From the NCBI RefSeq assembly GCF_014648195.1, contig NZ_BMQQ01000024.1:64455-112947 (forward strand): a stretch of DNA of 48,493 bases, in the 5' to 3' direction. The stretch comes from Streptomyces purpureus (lineage in GTDB: Bacteria > Actinomycetota > Actinomycetes > Streptomycetales > Streptomycetaceae). A program made the translations under genes and the position numbers. Positions 14,983 to 26,900 of the stretch are shown here, in pieces. Under the pieces are notes generated by a model that was not told where the DNA came from, searched no databases, and worked only from the letters and a program-made list of their open reading frames with translations. Each line of letters opens with the position of its first letter. Position 1 is the stretch's first letter.

Positions 14983-17900
14983 ATGTTTGACGTCGAGTCG
15001 GACCGGACACCCGCACCCGGGCTGCCCGTGACGGGTGGGCAAACCGGCATCTGGCTGGCCCAGCAGCTCGAGCCGGACAGCTCCGCCTACAACATCGTCT
15101 TCGCCCTGGACCTGCGTGGCGCCGTCGACCTCGACCGGCTCGCCGCCGCCGTGCGGCAGGCCGTCGGGGAAGCCGAGTGCCTCCATGTGCGCATCACGCC
15201 GGGGGAGAGCGGACCGCGCCAGACACCCGTCCCCGTCACCGTCGACGTGCCCGTCGTCGACCTGCGCGGCGCCCCGTCCCCCCAGGACGCGGCCGCCGAC
15301 TGGATGGCCGCGGACCGGGACCGGCCCGTCGACCTGGCCCACGACCCGATGTTCGCCCAGGCCCTGCTGCGGCTCGCGGACGACCGTGTCTGGTGGTACC
15401 AGCGGTACCACCACATCGTCCTCGACGGCATGGGCGTCGCGCTCGTCACCCGCCGGGCCGGCGAGATCTACACCCTCGGCGAGAAGGCCCCCGCCCGCCC
15501 GGACTGGTCCCTCTCCCGCCTGGTGGAGGCAGACCTCGCCCACCAGGCCTCGGAGAGCCACGCGGCGGACAGGGCCTGGTGGCGCGCGCGCATGGCCGGC
15601 CGCACAGAGCCCGCACGCCTCGTCGAGCGCACCCCGTCCCTCATGGCACGGCGCCTGCGGCGCTCGGTCGAACTCTCCGCCGAGGACACCGGCCGGCTCC
15701 GCGCCGCCGCCGACCGCGCCGGCACCCGGACCTCCCGCGTCCTGATCGCGGCCGTCGCCGCCTACCTGCACCGGGCGGGCGGTGAGCAGGACCTCGTACT
15801 CGGCCTGCCGCTGGCCGCCCGCCAGGACGACGTCTCGGCGGCCGTCCCCGGCATGGTCTCCAACATCGTCCCGCTGCGGCTGACCGTCGGACCCGGCACG
15901 ACCGGGGCCGCGCTCGTCGCCGAGGTGCACGACGCGGTCGCCGACGCCGTCGCCCACGGCCGCCACCGCGCCGAGGAGATGGCCAAGGACCTTGGCCTCG
16001 TCGACGGCGTCCCGGAGCTCGTCGGCCCCACCGTCAACATCCTGCCCCGCGCCGAGGACCTGCGCTTCGCCGACCACCAGGCCGAACTCCGGCCCGAATG
16101 GCTCGGACCCGTCAGCGACCTGGCCTTCAGCTTCGGCGAGATCCGCGGCGGCGGTGTCACCCTGCACCTCGACGCCGACGCGGCCGTCTGCGACGAGGAG
16201 ACGCTGCGCGCCCACGAACGCCGCTTCCTCGCCCTGCTGCACGCCCTCACCGAGCATTCGGACCGGCCCGTCGGCCACATCGAACTCACCTCCGGTCCCG
16301 AACGCGCCCGCCTGCTCGACGAGTTCGGCGTGTCCCCGCGCGAGGTGCCCGAACTGTCCTGGCCCGCCGCCTTCGAAGCACAGGTACGCCGCTCACCCGA
16401 CGCCGTCGCACTCGTGCACGAGGAGCGTGAGCTGACGTACGCGGAGCTGAACGCCGCCGCCAACCGGCTCGCCCGCCTCCTCGTCTCCCGCGGCGTACGC
16501 GCCGAGGACGTCGTCGCCGTCGCCCTGCCGCGCTCCCCGGAGCTCGTCGTCTCGCTGCTCGCGGTGATGAAGGCGGGCGCCGCCTACCTCCCGCTCGACG
16601 CCGACCACCCCCAGGACCGGATCGCCTACATGCTGTCCGACGCCGGGGCGCGGACCGTCATCACCGTGCGGGAGCTCGCCGGCGAACTCCCGCAGGCACC
16701 GGGCGTCACCCACCTCCTGCTCGACGACCCGGCCACCGCCGGCAGCGGCGCGACCCTCGACGACACCGACCTCGGAGTGCCGGTCGCCCTGGACCAGGCG
16801 GCGTACGTCATCTACACCTCCGGCTCGACGGGCCGCCCCAAGGGCGTCGTCGTCCCCCACGACGGCGTCGGCAGCCTCATCGCCACCGCCACCGACCGGA
16901 TCGGCATCACCGCAGACAGCCGCGTCGTGCAGTTCGCCTCCGTGGGCTTCGACGTGACGGTCTGGGACCTGATCATGTCGCTCTGCGTCGGCGGCCGCGT
17001 CATCGTCGTGCCCGCCGAGCGCCGCGTCGCCGGCCCCGCCCTCACCGACTACATCGCGCGGCACCGCGCCACGCACATGATCCTGCCGCCGTCCCTCGTC
17101 TCCGCGCTGCCCCCCGAGTGCGAACTGCCCGACGGCGCCGTCCTCGTCGTCGGCACCGAAGCCGTGCCCAGCGAGCTCATCGCCCGCTGGGCCGGACGGG
17201 TCAAGGTCGTCGTCGCCTACGGCCTCACCGAAGCCAGTGTCAACTCCACGCTGTGGCCCGCCGTCCCCGGCCGCCCCGGCCCCGCCCCCATCGGCCGCCC
17301 GGACCCCAACACCCGCGCCTACGTCCTCGACACGGCCCTGCGCCCCGTCCCCGTCGGCGCCGAGGGCGAGCTGTACGTCGCCGGGCGGGGCCTCGCCCGC
17401 GGCTACCTGGGCCGGCCGGGGCTCACCTCGGAGCGGTTCGTCGCCGACCCGTACGGCGAGCCGGGCACCCGTATGTACCGCACCGGAGACCGGGTCCGCT
17501 GGGGCGCCGACGGCAACCTCGAATTCCTCGGCCGGGCCGACGGCCAGGTCAAGATCCGCGGCCACCGCATCGAACCGGGCGAGATCGAGAGCGCGTTCAT
17601 GGCCTGCCCGGGCATCGCCCAGGCCGCCGTCCTCGTCCGCGACGACCACCGCGGCGTCAAGCGGCTGGTGGCCTACCTGGTCGGCGACGGTGAGCTGGCG
17701 GACACCGAGGCCGCCGTGACGGCCGCCCGCGCCCGGGTCGCGGACACCTTGCCGGAGCACATGGTGCCGTCCGCCGTCGTCGTCCTCGACGGGCCGCTGC
17801 CGCTGACCCCCAACGGAAAGCTCGACAGCCGCGCCCTGCCGGAGCCGCGCTGGACGGCCGTCGGCGGGGCCGACGCACCCACCACCCCGGCGGAGACCCG

Positions 17901-20900
17901 GCTCGCCGCGCTCTTCGCGGACGTCCTCGGTCTGCCGTCGGTCGGTGTCCACGACAGCTTCTTCGAGCTGGGCGGCGACAGCATCGTCGCCATCCAGCTG
18001 GTGAACCGGGCCCGCGAGGCCGGGCTGACGATCAGCCCGCGTGAGGTCTTCCGGCTCCGTACGGTGGCGGCGCTCGCCCGGGCCGCGGGCGAGGTGGCAG
18101 GCCCGGCCGCGGTGGCCCCGGTCGCACTGGACGAGGACGCCCTGCCCGTCTCCCCGCTCCAGGAAGGTTTCTTCTTCCACGCGGAGTTCGACGCGCAGGC
18201 GGCCGACCTCTACGTCGTGCAGGAACTCCTCGACCTGGACGGCCATGTCGACCCCGAGCGGCTGCGCCGGGCCCTGCAGCAGCTCCTGGACCGGCACGCC
18301 CTGCTGCGCGCGTCCTTCCGCCAGCTGCCCGGCGGCCAGGTCGTCCAACGCCTCGCCGACCGCGTGACCCTTCCCTGGCGGCAGGCAGACACCTCCGAGA
18401 CCGGGATCGACGACCTCCTCGCCGCCGACCGCGACGAGCGGTTCGACCTGGAGCGGCCGCCGCTGCTGCGCGCCACCCTGATCCGCGACGGACGGCGCCA
18501 CCGGCTCCTGCTCACCCTCCACCACATCATCGCCGACGGCTGGTCCGTCTCCGTCCTGCTGCGCGAACTCGCCGCCGCCTACCAGGGCGACCCCCTGCCC
18601 GAGCCGGCCGCCCCCCACCCCTACCTGTCCTGGCTCGCCGCCCGGGACAAGGACGCCGCCCGGGAGGCATGGCGGCAGGCCCTCGCCGGTGTGGACGGCC
18701 CGACCCGGCTGCCCGCCCTCTCCCCGGCGACGGAAGGCACGCAGACACCGCCCAGGCCCGAGCACGTCGACACCCGGCTGCCCGACGACTTCACCGCCGA
18801 ACTGACCGCCTACGCGCGGACCCACGGCCTCACCCTCAGCACCGTCGTGCACGGCACCTGGGGCCTGCTCCTCGGCGCGCTCACCGGCAGCGGCGACGTC
18901 GTCTTCGGCACCACCGTCTCCGGCCGCACCACAGAAGTCGCCGGCCTTGACAACGCCGTCGGCCTGTTCATCAACACCGTCCCCGCCCGGGTGACCCTGC
19001 GCCCCGACGAGACCCTCACCGACCTGCTGCGCCGCGTCCAGGACGAGCACACGGCGCTCCTGGACCACCAGCACCTCGGCCTCGCGGACATCCAGCGGAC
19101 CGCGGGCGGCGGTGAACTCTTCGACACCCTCGTCGTGTTCGAGAACTATCCGACCGGCGACCTGTCGGCCGGGCAGCAGCCGGGCGCACTGCGCATCACC
19201 GGCGCCGAGGTCTCCGACGCCGTGCACTACCCCCTCGCGCTCGTCGTCGAGCCGGGCGACGGCCTGCTGCTGCGGTTCAAGCACGACGCGGCCCGCATCG
19301 ACCAGGTGACCACGGCCGTCCTCGCCAACCGGTTCACGGCGCTGCTGCGTACCCTGATGACGGAGCCCGACCGCACGGTCGCCCGCACCGGCCTGCTCAC
19401 GGGCCGGGAACACGAACACCTCACCGAGCGGAACGCCACCGCCCACCCCGTGCCCGACGCCACCCTCGCCACCCTGATCACCGCGCAGGCCGCCCGTACC
19501 CCGGACGGCACCGCCGTCGTCTTCGAGGACACCACGCTCACGTACGCCGAACTCGACCGGCGGGCCGAGGCGCTCGCCCGGCGGCTGCGGGCACGCGGAG
19601 CCGGGCCGGAGAGTTACGTGGCGGTCGCCGTGCCCCGCTCGGCCGAGCTGATGGTCGCCCTCCTCGGCGTCCTGAAGTCCGGCGCCGCCTACCTCCCCGT
19701 CGACCTGGACTACCCCGCCGACCGCATCGCCTTCATGCTCGGCGACTCGGGCGCCCGTACCGTCGTGACCACCGCCGAGGCCGCCGAACGGCTGCCCCGC
19801 GTGGAGGGCCTCGACCGGCTCGTGCTGGGCCGGGCGGACCAGGAGGACGGCCTCCCCGACACGCCCGGGCGGCCGGCCGGACCCGACCACCCCGCCTACC
19901 TGATCTACACCTCCGGCTCCACCGGCCGCCCCAAGGGCGTCGCCGTCACCCACCGGGCCATCGTCAACCGGCTCGCCTGGATGCAGGGGGAGTACCGGCT
20001 CGACCCCGACGACCGGGTGCTCCAGAAGACCCCGTCCAGCTTCGACGTCTCCGTGTGGGAGTTCTTCTGGGCGCTCAACCAGGGCGCCACCGTCGTCCTC
20101 GCCCGCCCCGACGGCCACCGCGACCCGGCCTACCTCGCCGAACTCGTCCGCGCCCGGCGGATCACGACGATGCACTTCGTCCCGTCGATGCTGGCCGCCT
20201 TCACCCAGGTCATGGAGAGCGCCACAGCCACCCCCGACTGGGCGGCGAGCCTGCGGCGGGTGTTCTGCAGCGGCGAGGCGCTCACCGGTGCCGAGGCCCG
20301 GCGCTGGTGGGAGCTGACCTCCCGCTCCGCAGGCGCCCCCGTACCCCTGCACAACCTCTACGGCCCCACCGAGGCAGCCGTGGACGTGACCCACCACCCC
20401 TACGACGGCGGCAGCGAACTCGCCGTCCCCATCGGCCGGCCCGTCTGGAACACCCGCCTGCACGTGCTCGACCCGTACCTGCGCCCCGTGCCCGACGGCG
20501 TCCCCGGCGAGCTGTATCTCGCCGGTGTCCAGCTGGCACGCGGCTACCACGACCGGCCCGGCCTGACCGCCGAGCGGTTCGTCGCCGACCCGTTCGGCGA
20601 GCCCGGCACGCGGATGTACCGCACCGGCGACCTGGTGCGCCGCCGTGCCGACGGCGCCGTCGAGTACCTCGGCCGCACCGACCGCCAGGTCAAGATCCGC
20701 GGCAACCGCATCGAACTGGGCGAGATCGAGGCCGCGCTGGCCGCGCTGCCGGGCGTCGCCCGCGCCGTCGTCGTCGTCCGCGACGGCGCGCTCGTCGGCT
20801 ACGCCGTCCCGGCCCCCGGCACCCGTACCCCCGACTCCGAGGCGCTGCGCGCCGCGCTCGCCGAAGCGCTCCCCGCGACCATGGTGCCCAGCGCCTTGGT

Positions 20901-23900
20901 GACGCTGGACGAGCTGCCGCTGACCCCCAGCGGCAAGCTCGACCAGAACGCCCTGCCGTCGCCCGAGATCACCCCCAGGGCCGGCGGGCGGGCGCCCCGC
21001 AACGAGCGGGAGAGCGCCCTGTGCCAGATATTCACCGATGTGCTCGGCGTCCAGGGGATCGGCGCCGACGACGACTTCTTCGTCCTCGGTGGCGACAGCC
21101 TCACCTCGATCGCCGTCGCCACCAGGGCCCGGGAGAGTGGATTGACCATCAGCCCGCGTGACGTGTTCCAGCACCGGACCCCGGCGGCGCTCGCCGCCGC
21201 CGCGCCGGACGCCGCACCCGAGCCCGCACCTCCCACGGACGCGGTGACCGTCTCCGCGGCCGACGCCGGCCAGGCCGCGGCCGCCCTGCAGGCCGTACTG
21301 GCCCAGCAGGCCCTGTCCGGCGCGGCCGTCGACCCCGCCCTGCGCGCACTCCTCGACCAGCTGACCGCCGCCGCCCCCGAGGAGCCGCCGGCCCCCCGGC
21401 CGCTCGGCGGCCTCGACCTCACCCCGGAGGAGACCGCCCGCGTCGAAGCCGCCGCCGGACTCCCCGTCGCGGACATCTGGCCGCTCTCCCCGCTCCAGGA
21501 GGGCATGTACTTCCACGCCACCTACGACGCCGGCGACGCCCTCGACGTCTACCTCTCCCAGGAGACCCTCGACTTCGACCACCGCGTCGACGCAGGCCGG
21601 CTGCGCGCCGCCTGCCGGGCGCTCCTTGAACGCAACACCAGCCTGCGGGCCGGATTCGCCGGCGACGGCCTGCCCCGCCCGGTGCAGTTCATCGCGGACG
21701 GCGCCGAGATCCCGCTCGTCGAGGCGGACCTGTCCGGCCTGCCCGCCGACGAGCAGCGGGCCCGGACCGAGGAACTGCTCGCCACCGACCGGCGCCGGCG
21801 CTTCGACCTGACCTCGCCCCCGCTGTGCCGGCTGCTCCTGATCCGGCTCGGCGACGGCCGGGACCGCCTGGTCGTCACCCACCACCTCATCCTGTGGGAC
21901 GGCTGGTCCGCGTGGCTGTTCCTGGAGGAGCTGTTCACGCTCTACGAGCGGTCCGGCGACGCCACCGGGCTGCCTGCCCCCGGCTCGTACCGCGACTACC
22001 TGGCCTGGCTGGACGACCAGGACAGCGAGGTGGCCCTCGACGCCTGGCGCCGGGTGCTCGCCGGCTACGACGAGCCGACCCTGGTCGCGCCGTCCGGCCG
22101 CGACAGCGGCCCGGTGATCCCTGCGGACTTCGACGCCGTACTGACCGAGGAGAGCAGCGACCGGCTGCGCACCCTCGCCCGGCGGCACGGCCTCACCCTG
22201 AACACCGTCCTGAACGCGGCATGGGGTCTGGTGCTCTCGGCGACGACCGGCCGCGACGACATCGCCTTCGGCACCGCGGTCGCCGGACGGCCCGCCGACG
22301 TACCGAACGTGGCCGGCATCATCGGCATGTTCCTCAACACCATCCCCGCCCGGGTCGCCTTCACCCCCGACGAGCCCCTGCTCGACCTGCTGCGGCGGAT
22401 GCAGTCCGAGCGGGCCGCCGTCATGCCGTACGAGTACGTGGGCCTCGGCACCCTCCAGCAGGCGACGGGCCACCGCCGCCTCTTCGACACCCTCTTCGTG
22501 CTCCGCTCGGCCGACGGCGAGGACCGTGCCGCCGAGCTGCGGCAGCGGCACGGCATCACCGCCGTCTCCAACGTGGACGGCACCCACTTCCCGCTCACGC
22601 TGATCGTCACGCCCGAGACCCGGCTGCGCGTCACCCTCGCCGCCAGGCCCGACCTGTTCGACGCCGACCACGCGACCACGATCCTCACCCGCTTCACGGC
22701 CGTCCTCGACCGGCTCGGCGAAGCCCTCGCACAGGCCCCCGACTCGGCCCGCACCGCCGACGTCGACCTGCTGCTGCCGGCCGAGCGCGCCGCCCTCGTC
22801 TCCGCCTGGGCGGCCAGCCGCGAGCCCGTACCGAACGAGACCGTCGCCGACATGCTCGCGGCCCAGGTCGCCCGCACCCCGGACGCGGTGGCGCTGGTCT
22901 TCGGCGAGCGCGCCCTCACGTACGCCGAACTGGACGCGCACATCAACCGGCTCGCCCGGCTCCTGCTCGCCCGGGGCGCCGGCCCGGAGAAGGTCGTCGC
23001 GCTCGCCCTGCCGCGCTCCATCGACATGGTCGCCGCACTCTTCGCCGTCCTGCGGGCCGGCGCCGCCTACCTGCCGCTGGACCTCGACCACCCCGCCGAC
23101 CGGCTGCGCCTCATGGTGGAGGACACCGGCCCGCTGTGCCTGGTTTCCACCACCGCCGTCGCCCCCGCCCTGCGCGGGGACGCCGGACCCGCCGCGCCCG
23201 AACTCCTCCTGGACGACGAGGCTGTCGCCGCCGAGCTGGCCGCGCTGCCGGACGGTGAGATCACCGACGCCGAACGGCCCGGGTTCACGCACGACGTACC
23301 GGACCGTCTGGAGTACCCGGCGTACGTCATCTACACCTCCGGCTCGACCGGCCGGCCCAAGGGCGTCGTCACCCCCTACCGGGGCCTGACGAACATGCAG
23401 CTCAACCACCAGAAGGAGATCTTCGACCCGGCCATCGCCTCCGCGGGCGGACGACGGCTGCGCATCGCGCACACCGTCTCCTTCGCCTTCGACATGTCCT
23501 GGGAGGAGCTGCTCTGGCTCGTCGAGGGCCACGAGGTCCACGTCTGCGACGAGGAACTGCGCCGCGACGCCGAGGCGCTGGTCGCCTACTGCGACGCCCA
23601 CCGCGTCGACGTGGTCAACGTGACCCCGACCTACGCCCAGCTCCTCATCGAGGAAGGGCTGCTCGACCAGGACGAGACCGCCGGCAAGCACCGGCCGGCG
23701 CTGGTCCTGCTGGGCGGCGAGGCCGTCCCCGACACCGTCTGGGACCGGCTGCGCCGCACCGAGGGCACGTACGGATACAACCTGTACGGCCCGACCGAGT
23801 ACACGATCAACACCCTCGGCGGCTCCACCGCCGACAGCGCCACCTCCACCGTCGGCGTCCCCATCCGCAACACCCGCGCCTACGTCCTCGACACGATGCT

Positions 23901-26900
23901 CCGGCCCGTCCCGCCCGGCTGCCCCGGCGAGCTGTACATCGCCGGCACCGGCCTCGCCCGCGGCTACCACGACCGGCCAGGGCTGACCGCCGAGCGGTTC
24001 GTCGCCGACCCGTTCGGCGCCCCCGGAGAGCGGATGTACCGCACCGGCGACCTCGTACGGCAGCGCCCCGACGGCCTGCTCGACTTCCTCGGCCGTACCG
24101 ACGACCAGGTGAAGATCCGCGGCTACCGCATCGAACTGGGTGAGATCTCCACGGCCCTGTCGGCACACCCCTCCGTCGCGCACGCCGCCGTCGTGGTGAA
24201 CGAGGCCACCGGCACCAAGCGCCTGGTCGGCTACGTCGTACCGGAGGAGGGCGCCGAGCCGGGCGAGGCGCTGACCCAGCGCCTGCGCGACCACCTCAAG
24301 GCCGGCCTGCCCGACTACATGGTCCCCTCCGCGCTCGTCACCGTCGCGACCCTGCCGCTGACCGTCAACGGCAAGCTCGACGTCAAGGCCCTGCCGGCCC
24401 CGGACTTCGCCGGCGCCGGGACCAGCCGCGCGCCACGCACCCCGCGCGAGGAGACGCTCTGCGCCCTCTTCGCCGAGGCGCTCGGCCTGCCCGAAGGCAG
24501 CGTCGGCATCGACAGCGACTTCTTCGAACTGGGCGGCCACTCACTGCTGGCCACCCGCCTCGTCAGCCGGGCCCGTACGGCGCTCGACACCGAGCTCGCC
24601 ATCCGGGACCTGTTCGAGGCGCCCACCGTCGCCGAGCTGGCCGAGCGGGTCTCCCGCGCCCAGGGCGCGGCCCGCCCCGCCCTCACGGCCGGCGAACGGC
24701 CCGGCGAACTGCCGCTGTCCCACGCCCAGCAGCGGCTGTGGGTCATCCAGCAGATCGAGTGCACCTCGGCCGCGTACAACTTCCCGCTGGTCATGCGGGC
24801 GCACGGCGCCCTCGACATCGAGGCGTGGAGCGCCGCGCTCGCCGATGTGACGGCCCGTCACGAAGCGCTGCGCACGGTCTTCTTCACGGCGGCCGACGGC
24901 CAGACCTACCAGCGCGTCCTCCCCGCCGAGCAGGCATGCCCCGTGGTGGAGCGCGTCACGGCCACCGAGGACGAGCTGCCCGGCATCGTCGACGCGGCCG
25001 TCAACCGCCCCTTCGACCTCGCCGCCGAACTCCCGCTGCGGGCCACGATCGTGGAACTGGCCCCCGAGGATCACGTCATCGTGATGCTGCTGCACCACAT
25101 CACCACCGACGAATGGTCCGACCGGCCGTTCCTGCGGGACCTGGCGGCCGCCTACGCGGCCCGCCTCGGTGGCACGGCCCCCGACCTGGCGCCGCTGCCC
25201 GTGCAGTACGCCGACTACGCGCTGTGGCAGCAGCGGCTGCTCGGCGAACCGGCCGACCCCGAAAGCCTGGCCGCACGCCAGCTGGAGTACTGGCACACGG
25301 CACTGGAAGGCGCCCCCGAGGAGCTGGAGCTGCCCACCGACCGGCCCAGGCCCGCCCGCCCGGCGTTCACCGGCGCCGAGCTGGACCTGGCCTTCGACGC
25401 GGAGGTCCACGACGGGCTCAAGCGGCTCGCCCGGGAGACCGGCGCCAGCATGTTCATGGTGGTGCACGCGGCCGTGGCCGCCCTGCTGCACCGCATGGGC
25501 GCGGGGCACGACATCCCCCTCGGCTCGCCCATCGCGGGCCGGAGCGACGAGGCGCTGGACGACCTGGTCGGCTTCTTCGTCAACACGCTCGTGCTGCGCA
25601 CCGACCTCAGCGGCGACCCCAGCTTCACCGAACTGCTCACCCGGGTCCGTGAGACCGACCTCGCCGCCTTCTCCCACGCCGACGTGCCCTTCGAGGCCGT
25701 CGTCGAGAAGCTCAACCCGACCCGCTCCCTCTCCCGCAACCCGCTCTTCCAGGTGATGGTCGGCTACCACGCCCGCGGCGGCGACGAGCTGGAACTCCCC
25801 GGCCTCGCAGTGGAGTACGTACCCTTCGCGACCCGCACCGCCAAGTTCGACCTCGTGTTCAGCTTCACCGAGCACACCCCCGCCGACGGCGGCGCCGGCT
25901 CCCTGAACTGCCGTCTGGAGTACGCCACCGAGCTCTTCGACCAGGAGACCGCCGAGCGGCTCGGCGACCGGCTCGGCCGGCTCGTCGCGGCCCTCGTCGC
26001 CGCCCCCGGCCGCCCCCTGTCCCAGGCGGAGATCCTCACCCCCGACGAGCGGCAGCTGGTCGTCGAGGGCTTCAACGGCACACCACGCGAGGTCGAGGAG
26101 AAGACGTTGCCGGCGCTGTTCGCCCAGCGGCTCGCCGAGCGGCCGGACGCCGTCGCCGTAGCCGAGCGCGCCCGCTCGGTGACGTACGCGCAGCTCGACG
26201 CCCGTGCCAACCGCATCGCCCGGCTGCTCGCCGCGCACGGCGCGGGCGCCGAGAGCGTGGTCGGCGTGGCCGTGCCCCGCTCCGTGGACATGGTCGCCAC
26301 GGTCCTCGCCACGCTCAAGCTGGGCGCCGCGTTCCTCCCGCTCGACCTGGTCCATCCGGCCGACCGCCTCGCGTACATGATCGAGGACTCGCGCGCCGCC
26401 CTCGTGGTCGGCACCGAGCCGGTCGCCGGGAAGATCCCCGACGCGGCGGGCGTCCCCGTGGTCCTGCTCGACGCCCCGGACACGGTCACCGCACTGGACA
26501 CGCTGTCCGACGCACCCGTCGACGCGGAGCCGGCCGCACTGGACCAGGCCGCGTACGTGATCTACACCTCCGGCTCCACCGGCCGGCCCAAGGGCGTGGT
26601 CGTGCCCCACGAGGGCATCTCCAGCCTGGTCGCCACCGCCGTCGACCGGATGGGGCTGCGATCCGACAGCCGCGTCCTGCAGTTCGCCTCCATCGGCTTC
26701 GACGTCTTCGCGTTCGAGCTGTCGATGGCCCTGTGCCACGGCGGCCGGCTCGTCCTCATCACCGACGAGGCGCGGGTCGCCGGTCCGGCGCTCACCGACT
26801 TCCTCGCCGACCAGCGGATCACCCACATGATCCTGCCGCCGTCGCTGGTGTCGGCGCTGCCGCCCGGCTGCGAGCTCCCCGAGGGCTCGACCGTCCTGGT

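Noticed and set aside
16393..24540. Very long open minus-strand frame (about 2700 codons) antisense to the NRPS, and a second at 24541-29145
   Set aside because: It mirrors NRPS codons in a frame kept open by extreme GC third-position bias, has repetitive Gly/Val/Arg-rich text with no domain, and runs against a clearly real gene.
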